This document shows, one piece after another, positions 34,008 through 44,461 of a stretch of DNA of 64,000 nt; position 1 is the stretch's first letter, and the number at the start of each line of letters is the position of its first letter. The notes beneath the pieces were generated by a model. That model saw nothing but the letters and a program-made list of their open reading frames with translations, was not told where the DNA came from and did not search any database. Source of the DNA: Mesostigma viride (lineage: Eukaryota > Streptophyta > Mesostigmatophyceae > Mesostigmatales > Mesostigmataceae); the NCBI GenBank assembly GCA_009746045.1, contig RPFO01000692.1, forward strand, positions 259,285-323,284, read 5' to 3'. A program made the translations under genes and the position numbers.

Positions 34008-36800
34008 ATGGCTATCACGAACAAGAATGTCGCTAAGAAGCTTACCTACAACGAGGATGATGATGGGCAGGATCGGCGGATGCCCAGAGACAACAACAAG
34101 AAGCCGGCTGGCGATGCGGCCATTTCCAAGAAAAAGAAAAAGAACAAAAAGACTCACAATGGTTGCCAGGACGAGGGGACGGCGGCTGCAAAGCCGACCG
34201 ACCTACCCCCCTCCCCTGCGAGGCCGGAGGCCGAGACGGCTCCCCCCGGGGAGACCGGCTTACCCTCGACTCCGGCGGCCGCCCCAGCCGCAACCACGGC
34301 TGGCGCGGCCATGGCTGCGGAGACCTCGGTGGTAAACCCCACTGAGGCTCCACAGTCCGGCCCCACGTTGCCATCTCTTCGGGAGCGTATGCCCCGTCAG
34401 ACGGCCTCGGTGGCACCGGACGGGACGATTACCTTTCGTCCCGCCACATCAAACCTTAATGTCCCTTTCGCCCAGGGACATAACCACATTGAGCTAACGT
34501 TTGGGCGACCCTCTGCGTCCCTTCTTCGCAAGAAGAAGGACATGGAGAGTATTAAACTCGCACGGGTGGTGCGAAAACCTGTGGAACCCATCGCCGGACA
34601 ACCAATGTCCGACGATGAGGTATCCGACACTGCCAGTCTCCCCGATGGGGAGACTGAGATCAATCTTACCCCAGCGCTCCTGGCGGTCGAGCAGGCCGCG
34701 CTGGTGGCAAATGAAGAACGCCGAGAGCGGCAGCGGGACCGAGAGGTCCGCCGAGAGGCGGCTTTTCGGCTCGCCGCTAAGCGGCAAGAATATGAAGAGG
34801 AAGCCGCCCGTCGCCTGGCTACCCACCAGGCGATGGCGGACGCGTACCGCGAGGCCACCCAGCGGTTACGTGACCTCTTAAAAAATGCTGACTATCCCAT
34901 GCACTATGCGGACAGTCAAGACCTGGCCGAGCTTGCTCGGTCAGCACACTTTAAAACCATGTCCTCCATCACCCAAGCCAGGGTCACGGAGGCCATCTTG
35001 GCCAAACATGGGGTGGTAGCTGAAGAAGCCCCCCCGCTGGAAACCACCAGCAAGAAACCCTCTCCCCCCCAACCCCTGCAGTACAAGGAGGGACTGCTGG
35101 CCCTGGGCGCGAGGAAGGGCAAAGAGGCGGACTGTCCAGTCCGGCCTGCTATGATCATGGGAGAACCACTCCCTGACATACCCGAGGATGAGGCTGCTTT
35201 CAGGCAGCCCTCCGGGAGCATGAGGTACGCAAGGAGATGAAGCGTCTCATGCGGGAGGAGGCCAGGAGGAGAGCAGAGGCAGACACCCCTGCCCGCCCCT
35301 CCACCGATGGGGCTGGACCCAGTGGGGTTACCCGGACACCCCCGGGCTCCCCCAGGGCCACCATGACCCCCCCTCCCCCTCCCCCACCACCCCAGGTTCG
35401 CCCTGTGGGTTGGGGCCCCCTCCCAAACCAGGGGGGGTGGCCAGGACCCCAGGAGGCCCTGGGGGGAGGTGCAGAGGTGCCACAGGCACCCAACAGGCCT
35501 GCTGAGGCCCCCCCAAGGAGCGGGGATGTCCTGGAACAGCTCGCCATTCTCCAGGCCCAGCTGGCCTCGTTGCAAGATCAGCAGTTAACAGCTAACCAGC
35601 TGCAAACTGTCGAGGGCCTGCGCGCCCTGATGTCGCGGTATGAGCGGGGGACCATCAACCTGGACCCCACCCGCCTGCAACAAGCAACCGACAGCTTCTT
35701 GAGGGCCAACCCCCCTCTCACAGGTGTGTTTAACCCTCATAAAAAGGAATCCAAAATCAATATTGCTGGCTTGCCTGAGGGTCACACTGTTGAACAAGCT
35801 AAGCAATTTGTTTTTGCTTTGGAGTATGGGATGGAAGGTCTTAACCTTAGACATCAGTTTAAGGCTCTCAGGGCCTCCTCCACATTCCATCAATCATCTC
35901 CTGCAATCAGAGCATTGATTCAAACCTATCAGGAACGTACCCTGACACCTGAAGCAGCCATTGAACAGTGGCCTACCTTTATCACTGATCTGAAACAGCT
36001 AGTGCTTACCAATAACCACATGGAAGCAGTAGAACGTTTCAACTGGCTTGCTGCATATAAGGTGAACAAGAATAACCTCTCTGGGGATGCAAAAACATAC
36101 AGGGTAATGATTGAGAAAGACCTTGAGCTTCTCAAGCTCCAACCAAGGTATCTCATCCACACCTGGCTAACAAAAGCTAATTTGCAACCTTCTGTCCTGG
36201 CTACCCTGCTTACAGGCCTCAAGTCCCTCTGGGACAACTTCAGAGCTGCCATGCTCTATATCGAGGAGGCAGTGGACCCCCTGGGTACTGGCAACAACCA
36301 GGCCCAGGACCCCAAGGTCCAGGGTGTCCAAGGCCACAAACGCAAGGGGCAGGCCAGCCAGGGGGGGCACCCAAGACCCACAAGTCCTCCCACCAAGGGG
36401 GCAGTGGCTCTCAGGGGCGTGGCAACACGTGGCACCGTGTGCCCCTGCATGGCAACCCCAACAACAACAACAACAACAACAACAACAGGTCCCAGCAGGG
36501 CAACAATAACAACAGGTCCCAACAGGGCCAAAACAACAACAACAACAGGTCCCAGCAGGGCCAGAACCGGTCCCAGCAGGGAAACAACAACAACAACAAC
36601 ACAACAACAACCAGCCTGGCAACCCTGGGGGGTCCATAAGGTGCCTGAGGTGCTTCCAACGAGGGCACGCACGGCACAACTGCCCCAACAACGACTCCCT
36701 GGCCAACGGGGTGGATCTCTGCCCGGGCTGCTGGCACGCACGTCATCCCCTGGGGCCTCCAGGCAGCCGTTGCAACAGGCCTCGCTACCCAAATCAATGT
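34008..36800 (+). other. Element 3 gag region
   Basis: Lys-rich and Pro/Ala-rich N-terminus, charged helical stretch (EERRERQRDREVRREAAF), Pro-rich linker, coiled coil (LEQLAILQAQLASLQDQQL), capsid-like domain (FVFALEYGMEGLNLRHQF, FNWLAAYKVNKNNL), an Asn/Gln-rich stretch, and a double zinc motif (CX2CX3GHX4C plus CPGCWHARHP) near 36640-36790. Confidence 0.7.
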
Positions 36801-36959
36801 GAGTTCACTCACCTTATGTACTCTGAGGATGATGATCTCATTACCATTGGGGATGGCAACCAGGGCATAATTGATTTTGAGGCAGCAACCTTACTGTCCT
36901 CCCAACACCCTGTTCTGGAACCTTACATAAAAGCACTAACCCCTACTGTTGACAACTCC

Positions 36960-37870
36960 ATAGATATCAAGGAGCTTGCTCATCAGCTGCACCTAGCCAT
37001 GGGTCATGAAACAGTGGCTGAGGAACTGGCCAGACGGCTGGGGGGTAGTAGCATGGGAAAACAACTCAGGAATGCAGTAAAACTGGCTAGACAACACTGT
37101 CAAGAATGTCAGTTCAATAGCCCCAAACCTCAAAAATGGCATACTGCAACTCCTTCCACCAATAGGGGCATGATAGTGGGGGATGTGATGCACATCAACA
37201 AAGATGTCCAACCCTACCTGATCCTAAAAGACTCATGGTCCAGGTTCACAGTAATGGAACCCCTACCTGGCATGTCTGCAGGGCAGCTACGTGTTGCACT
37301 CATGATTGCTTTACCCAGATTCTACCCAGTTGACAGAATTTTGCTTGATCAACAATTTTCTTGTCTGACTGACCTGGAAGGGTGTGAAGCAATAGAGATT
37401 GCTGGGCTGGAAGATCATGAGGGTCAGGGGGTCATTGAAAGAACCATCAGATCTGTCAAAACCCTACTAGCCAAAAATCCTTCCAAGGATGCTACTTCAG
37501 GGGTCTATTGTGACAGGGCACTCTGGTGTCATGAAATGTGCACAACCCTAAATATGAGACCTGTCTTGCATGCCACGTGGGGTGAAGTAATCCCAGCAGG
37601 CCTGCAGGCAGGTGTATATCCCCCAGAGGTGATAGCACTGTACAACACTGCACGTGCACAAACCTCAGCAAAACTGGCAGAAAAAGATAAAACCCATTCC
37701 AGGCCAGTATTCCAAAAAGGTGATCAAGTTCTCTATTACAAGGAAAACAGCTTTGGTAAGGTTGGAACTTGGCTAGGTCCAGTTACCATCCGTGGATTTA
37801 CCAAAAACAGCAAGACCGTGGAGGTCAAGCACAATATCAATGGGAAGCGTCACAGGGTGAGCTGTCATAG
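36960..37870 (+). other. Element 3 integrase region
   Basis: HHCC site (QLHLAMGHETVAEEL ... HCQECQFNSPKP), core acidic residues in IVGDVMHINKD, RILLDQQF and QGVIERTIRSVKTLL, and a C-terminal domain (FQKGDQVLYYKENSFGKVG). Confidence 0.85.
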
Positions 37871-38239
37871 AATTAAGAAGTATTATTCTCCCATGGCAGA
37901 CGTGCCTGGGGAAGAGTCTTTAAGCATGGACTCACTACTTCTATCTGGCAACTCCAGCATGCCCAGCAGTAGCTCTGAGCCACCAATTACTGCTGTTGAC
38001 AGCACCACAGCACCCTCTGTGAACCCTTCCACCCTCAGTGAAGCCAGGCCCACTTCACAACCTGGGGATTGCTTAACCAGGCACGAGGTAGCTGGGTTGG
38101 AAGCATTAGCTCAGCCCCAAGGCACCAAATTGTCTGCCAACCTCCCGCTCTGAGGTCAAATTGGCAGTCGCCTTGCAAGCATTACACAGGTCACATAAGC
38201 AACAAGCTGCTGTGGCCGCAGGGTTGGCAAAAGTCTCAG

Positions 38240-39590
38240 CTGTGTGCACTAGTCAGGACCCCTGGACCCTGGCAATAGACACTCAGGCACAGGTCAGTGT
38301 GATCAGTGCACAAGCCATCCCTGGTCTTGAGATTGCACCTTCATTTTGGGCACGGGTGCAGGATTTCTCAGGCCAAAGCTCACTGGATGTAGTGGGACAA
38401 GTGATGCTCCCTATACTTGGTATTCAGACACCCTTCCAGGTGGTGGAGGGGTACTCTGGTAACACCTTGTTGGGGGAACCTTTTGTATCCTATCCTGGGG
38501 TGCTTATCTCAGCTAATGAGCTCAGTGTCACAGGGGTGGGTGCAGTTCCTCTGGACCACTTTAAAATCCCTCTCTCCAGTATTGTCCCTGGTATGGATGC
38601 TGTCATCAAGGCAGTCAACACTCAGTATGCACCAGGGGAGATCCCTGATCTGGACAAGTTAGTGCACAGCCAGTTCCTCCATCCCTCAGCCTTTGGGCTG
38701 GGTAAGTGGGACATAGCCATGCACTCACCCCACCAAATCTCCCACGTCATACAAGAATGCAAAACACAAAAAGGGTTTACCAAGTGGCTGATGGCCATTG
38801 TCCACCAAGCCAGGCAGGAATGGGTCCTGCCCAACCCCAAAAACCCTCAATACAAACCGCCTGTCACCCCTTCATGGGACGTGCCAGAGGGAGCCAAAAA
38901 GCTCAGATTAAAATTTGTTCTCAAACAAAAACCACAAAAAGTGGGCTCCCCAATCTTCCATGCCAGACCATGTGTCACAGAATTAAAGGGGACATCCACA
39001 CTGCCAAAAGGGGAAACATACACACCTGGGCTGCAACAAACCTCACTCAGGATCATGCTCTCCCTATTCCTCCACAACCTCAATGCAGGCCAAGACTATG
39101 TCTGCAAAGCCACTGATATTAAAAGGGCCTTCCTCAGGGGGGACCCAGAAAAGGCTGAATCTGTGTGGAAAGGGAAGGTGTACGTGGTAGACACCCCAGC
39201 TGTGTGGAAACCTTATATTGATGAGCCCCACCTTATCATCAACATTGGGGTGGAAGGGCTTGTCAGTGCCCCAAAAATTTTCAGAGACTCAGCAGAGGAA
39301 GTATTCAAAAAGCTCAAGGCCACGTATGATGACCTGGACCCATGCTTTTTTGTTGTACCCACCCCCTCTGGACTGCTGTTCTTTGTGTGGCATGGAGATG
39401 ACCAACTCATTTGTGGGCCTAGAGCTGAGGTGGAAACCTTTATTCAGCAGGTCCAGGAATCATATGAGATTGGCAAACAGGTGGAATTGAGCACAACCCC
39501 CATCCAGTTCTGTGGCATCATGTTGCAGCTGCACAGGCAGCCAGATCAATGGGTCTGCTCTCTCTCTCCTCCTGCAGAATATATCAAGAT
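38240..39590 (+). other. Element 3 protease and reverse transcriptase region
   Basis: Protease: LAIDTQAQVSVISAQAI and GNTLLGEPFVSYPGVLIS (about 38270-38510). RT: LRLKFVLKQKPQ, KATDIKRAFLRG and FFVWHGDDQLICGP (about 38900-39420). Same order and same motif variants as element 2. Confidence 0.85.
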
Positions 39591-39809
39591 TGTCTAGATC
39601 TGCTGCATCACACCTCCCCTTACACATGTGTGCCACTGTTCAGGGCAAACTGGGGTGGTGGTCAGCCATCTGTGGGGCTCCCTTAGCTGTCATCAGCAGG
39701 GTCACCCATGATGTTCTAGTCAAATCAAATGCAGTCACATCAGGAAGTTGATCATGACTGCCCCCCCTCATCCTCCATGGCCTGAATCTGATGGAAGACA
39801 TCCACATCA

Positions 39810-40314
39810 CAGTGTCATGGACAGCTCCATGGAGAGCAGAACAATCAATCAGATGGGGGCACGGGAATCAGGGCTGTTTTTTCTCACCAACAGGTCAGAT
39901 TACATGTCCCTCACTTCCTGGTACAGCAGGCTACACCGCAGAAAACCTGGCAGCAGCAACTCAGCTGAATGTCGTGCTGTGGTGTCTGCTGCATTGCATG
40001 CTCGTTCCCTGCAGCACATGCTCACCTGGCTACAAACCCAGGCAGGCAGCACATGCAATGTCATCTCACATCTCTATACTGACAGCCAATCTGTGATCAG
40101 TTTTCTAACCAAGAAATCTGTCTCTGCTGCTGTCCACACTGACCTGGATTGGGTGATCCTCAAACAGGAGGCCACCTATTTTTCCAGCTGGACTCATGTG
40201 GATGATGAGGACAACCCAGCAGACGCTCTCACGAAGCTGCGGGATGCTGCTGGCCAACAGTACCAGCTCCTCTTTCAGAACATGAACCCCTATGATATCA
40301 GAGTCAGTGTTTGA
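39810..40314 (+). other. Element 3 RNase H region
   Basis: SVMDSSMESRTINQMGARE, SNSAECRAVVSAALHARS, LYTDSQSVISFL and NPADALTKL follow the Copia RNase H pattern. Confidence 0.8.
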
Positions 40315-40688
40315 ATAAATGACTGGCCATAGCACAGTACACAACCACCACACCCCCTTACCACAGCGATAGCTGCTGGGCGCCATAAAATTCAACACAT
40401 TCGTTGTGGGGTGTGAGTGCTGGCTAGGTCAGATTTGTATCCATTTGCAGCTTGAGGACACAAGCTTTGTATCCATTTACTTAATGTGTGCTTCAGTAAC
40501 TGGCCAAACCAGCCAGCTGTGTACACCTTATTTAATGTGCAATATAACACCTGGCCAGAACAGCCAGCTGTAACCAACCTGGCTCAACCAGCCATGTCTC
40601 TTTTGTACCCCTAATCAACTTAAAAACAATAACAATAATGTTGGGGGTGCAGACCTGCATTAAGAAATAAATAATAAAACAATACTGG

Positions 40689-41161
40689 AGTTAGTCTCCA
40701 TGCTTTGCTGTAGACTAAGTCTCAAAGGCATTGTGAATACAACGTATGAATAAGCCTTGTAAACCTACGTTGGTATGTGAATATAAATACCACGTGGGCT
40801 ATACAGATAGGAATGCTAGTCGAGTCGCATACGTTTCCCTAGATAGGTACTTTGGGTACTGAGGTACGTGACAGATGTCAGTACCCAGTATACGTAGTGT
40901 CCTGTCATTGGACGGTACTAGAGTATCCTAGATAGGGACCGTACTGCAGCGTGCATTGATTTGTGATCGCACGATGCAGTGACTAGACTGCTACCTGTCA
41001 TCGTGTGGCCTCGGGCCAACGGTCTGCACCCAACGGTCACTGGCGGCGCAGCCGGTGAGAGGAACGTTGATAAAGGGTAAACCTATTTTCTAATGAACCA
41101 AGCAATTCATTGCTCCAAGCCTTCAGTGTTCTCAAGCAATATATCCCACCGCATTCTAACT
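40689..41161 (+). repeat. 3' LTR of Copia-group element 3
   Basis: Same 473 bp as the 5' LTR by eye, followed by CACAT and then by the continuing LINE-A sequence (GGGTCTTATTGCACCC). Confidence 0.92.
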
Positions 41162-41446
41162 CACATGGGTCTTATTGCACCCACAGATTGCCGGATCGTT
41201 AGCGTGTCCGTTTAGCTAACGTGCCCGAATGCAGCTGTGGCATGCCTTTGGCATGAAGATCATGGCATCAATGACGAAAATGGCTGACGGCGGTATGGCT
41301 GACGGCGGAGTTCAGATCTTTTGCGTCTGAGCCCCAAATTCGGTCAGACCACTTGCATTCGATGCGCCTTTCTAAGACGCACTTGCCATGGTATAAACGG
41401 TTACGGCTGCCACGCAGTATAGACAAAGTTACGCACGTGACCAGCT

Positions 41447-42676
41447 ATGACGACTACCAAAGCAAAACGAGGGCTGGAAAAGGAGCTGGCACAGCTTCCC
41501 AGTGCCCAGCCCAACCCTCTCGCCCTCGCCATTGTTCAGCCGCCAGGCTTACCCGCCAACCAGCCGTCTGGGCCTGCCAACCCACCGCCAGCAAACCCAT
41601 CGCCCAGCGCCTCGCCTGAGCCCAAGAAACCCTGCCACGCTCGCAAATGGCGACAGTTCCTCCCCGGCGACCGATTCTCCCTCACCGGGTGGCAAGAATT
41701 GTCGCCGCAGGAATGCATTGAGGTTCTCCAGTTCCTCGAACAGGAGCGGAAGCTCTTCGTGAAGGGGGCGGCTATCGACTACAATGGAGACATGTCCTGG
41801 CTCTATGCTTTGAACGAAGTACAACAACGCCTGGTTATCTTGACCAGCCATTTCCAGCTCCGCCTCACCGACATCACCCGCACGCTCCGCACCCCAGCCC
41901 CCGCACAGCCGGCAGCCCCATCGGCTTCCTCCCTCTGCAAGGATGACATCCGCGCAGTGCTGGAGGAGCACGTGACCTGGCCGCTGGCCGAGCAGCTGAC
42001 ATCGCTGAACACCACGCTCAACACGGTCGAGGCCCGGGTCTCCATTACGTGGAAACCAAGGTCGTCCACAAGCTACAACCCCAGTTCACGGCGCTACACA
42101 CCGCGGCGCAGGCTTCGGCAACGCATGCGGCACTTGTCTCTCGCCTTAACCAGGTGGAGGGCAAGTGTGGCGTGCTCCTGAAGAAGCTTGAGGCCATCAC
42201 CGCCCACACCGAGGCCCTGGCCACACAGGTCCCCAAGATAGCGGAGCAGACGGCCACCATTGCATCCCAGCCACCCCGGCAGGATGCTGGCGACCTCCCG
42301 CCGCTCTCCTACGCGGACCTGCTGCGGTCAGCGACTGCCTCCACCACCGACGCCATCGCCACAAAGCTCCAGGCGGAGCTGGAGGACCACCGCCAGGCCC
42401 AGCAACGGGAGGTCACCGACCGCGCTCGCCGCGAGTGCCGAGTGGTGCTACGTCGCTTCCCCCAGAAGCCAGGTGAGACGTCAACCTCTCTTGCTGACGA
42501 GCTCAAGAACCAGCTTCTTACCCTCATGGGCCTGGTAGGTGAGGTAGAACTGCGTGGGTGCCACCGCCTTCCCCACTCACGGGACAAGGCGGCTCCCCCA
42601 TCAGTCCTACTCACCTTCCCCTCCCCTGAGGATAAGCAGCGGTTCCTCTCTCGTCGCAAGCGGTTGCACGACCTCA
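41447..42676 (+). CDS. LINE-A ORF1-like protein (copy A5), N-terminal and RRM part
   Basis: Starts MTTTKAKRGLEKELAQLPSA. A basic/Pro-rich N-terminus is followed by a conserved block (WRQFLPGDRFSLTGWQELSP), heptad-like helices (LVSRLNQVEGKCGVLLKKLE, IAEQTATIASQPP) and an RRM-like domain (CRVVLRRFPQKPGETSTSLA ... VLLTFPSPEDKQRFLSRRKR). A frameshift near 42045 separates two overlapping frames. The layout is that of L1-type ORF1 RNA-binding proteins. The remaining C-terminal domain continues at 58537 beyond the inserted LTR element. Confidence 0.75.
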
Positions 42677-43292
42677 TGTTACGGCCCTAACCCATGTTTG
42701 GGCGTAACAATTCCTAAAATAAATTAGTTTGGTCAGTCGAAAGTCATTTTGATATTGTTTGAGACTTTCGATAGTTATTATGTTAGATTCGGGGACTTGG
42801 CCGAGTTATTCCATCACCCGGCCCAGGTACCCGTGGCTTTGCTTTCGGTTTGGTGTGTTACTGGTCTGTACCCGGGACTGCCAGGTACCGGGTGCCAGAC
42901 TGGCGGATACTATGTACATCTACGGCTGATATTAATTGCAGGCTGCGCTAGAGGTTCGGCCCCCAGCCGACCCGCTGGCATGCACGCCGTCTTGGACAAA
43001 TGTCGTAGGTGACAATGGCTTCCCATCTTTGGTTTGGAATAAAATCGACTTGAGTAAAACTCGTCTGCCGAACCAGGGGTCAAATCTGGGCTGCACTAAC
43101 GCCCTTCGTGCATTCCATGTATATGCATAATTTATCTAGTTGTGCATTCAGGGCCTAGCTAGTAATTCCGCGTACTAGCTAGAATTCAGGGCTACATTCA
43201 CGTAGTCCGGGCGGATAGCAGATTCCGAGTTTATTCAGGCGCAACCCACGCTAGACTAGGGTCTTTCAGAGCCGCTGGGGCGGCTCGTAACA
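42677..43292 (+). repeat. 5' LTR of chromovirus
   Basis: It starts TGTTACGGCCC, ends GGCTCGTAACA, and is preceded by CCTCA. The terminal inverted bases TGTTACG/CGTAACA are seven long. Confidence 0.93.
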
Positions 43293-43293
43293 C

Positions 43294-43311
43294 TGGTAAT
43301 CGGAGGATTCG
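43294..43311 (+). other. Chromovirus primer-binding site
   Basis: TGGTAATCGGAGGATTCG starts one base after the LTR. Its reverse complement, CGAATCCTCCGATTACCA, has the form of a tRNA 3' end: end of the T-arm, seven acceptor bases, discriminator, CCA. The cognate tRNA cannot be named from this window. Confidence 0.7.
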
Positions 43312-44314
43312 TCTAGGGCCACCCTAGCTCGTACAGAGCGGGCAGGGCCTCGTGATCTGCCTGACGAGAATTCGGTGATCTGCACCAAGACGGCAAGAAA
43401 CGATAACATCGCATCCGCAGCAAATAGGTGGGCACGCAGCCATGGTGGTTGTAGGGCGCGCAGCAGCCATATTGCTCGCTCTGTCCCTCCTCTCTCTGCA
43501 CGCGTAGAGCGGTGTTGTGTGCGCCCAGCCCTGTTTTCTTGTCGTTTTCATGTTTGTGCTGTGAGCGCTGGCTCTGGGTACACCGGCCTCGCTCGTTGGT
43601 TCACGCAGGCCATAACCGTACAGGCTGGCTTGCGAGGGACTCCGCGGGAGTGGCTTACGTGCTGGGGCCCGGTACACGGGCGGGTTGTCACGTAGGTTAC
43701 TCCCTTGTGCTGACAGGTTTTCCTGTCTAAGTAATGTCGTTGCGTTCTTAGATTATAGGGCCTGTTGGCAGCCCTTGTGAGCAGGTGATGGTCACTCACT
43801 AGAGGTACTCAAGGTTCCTTCTTCTCTGCCTATCCCTGCCTGCATGCAATAGACGTGGCATGTCTAATAATAATAATAGTATTAGGCATACTGGGGCACT
43901 TAGGGGATGGGACAGTGATGGGTCTAGGCAATTATATTACGCATTGGCACATGATGGGGGCACAGGCAAGGTAGGGATTTTTTATAGCTGGGTAGACTGC
44001 AGGAACAACATAGTAGATAGACATAGGGTTCGGGACAGCATGGGAAGCAGATCTGTTTATCCAGGCACACATGACACGTCCCATAGGATTACATGTAGAA
44101 GCCCCATCGCTAGAGATTAGGCCCAGGGCACGTCCTGCATCTAGGGGGCGTAGGTACGCACATACCAGTGCACTGGCTAGGGTAGAGGACACTACAGCTA
44201 CGCAGCAGGTTACCGTCACCTTTAACCAGCTGACGATTAGCACACACGCTAGCCAGCCGCCCAGCACCCAGTGACGGGACCATAGTGATTAGAGGGGCTC
44301 ATCTATAATATTAT
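43312..44314 (+). other. Chromovirus leader before the nested LINE
   Basis: About 1 kb with no gag similarity. A short open frame at 43860-44120 (MSNNNNSIRHTGALRGWDSD) has no recognisable domain and may be a leader peptide or chance. The leader is cut by the R2-group LINE. Confidence 0.5.
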
Positions 44315-44461
44315 AGTATTATATATATTAAAAATATAATTACTTACAGCAGAGTGAAATCACTCAAACCAAAGCAAACGCCCAGCTATAAACCTATATA
44401 CAGAGCCATGTCAAAGCTCTATACTACGATAAGACCAATGGAAACGCCTAACGGGAGGAAC

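Larger units (their letters stand above)
33517..41161 (+). mobile_element. Copia-group LTR retrotransposon 3 (broken, young)
   Basis: The 473-bp LTRs at 33517-33989 and 40689-41161 appear identical, with AGTT...AACT ends. The target duplication is CACAT (33512-33516 and 41162-41166). Order: gag, integrase, aspartic protease, RT, RNase H. About four to five breaks in coding. It is closest to element 2 in protein sequence. It inserted into the 3' untranslated region of LINE-A copy A4. Confidence 0.92.
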
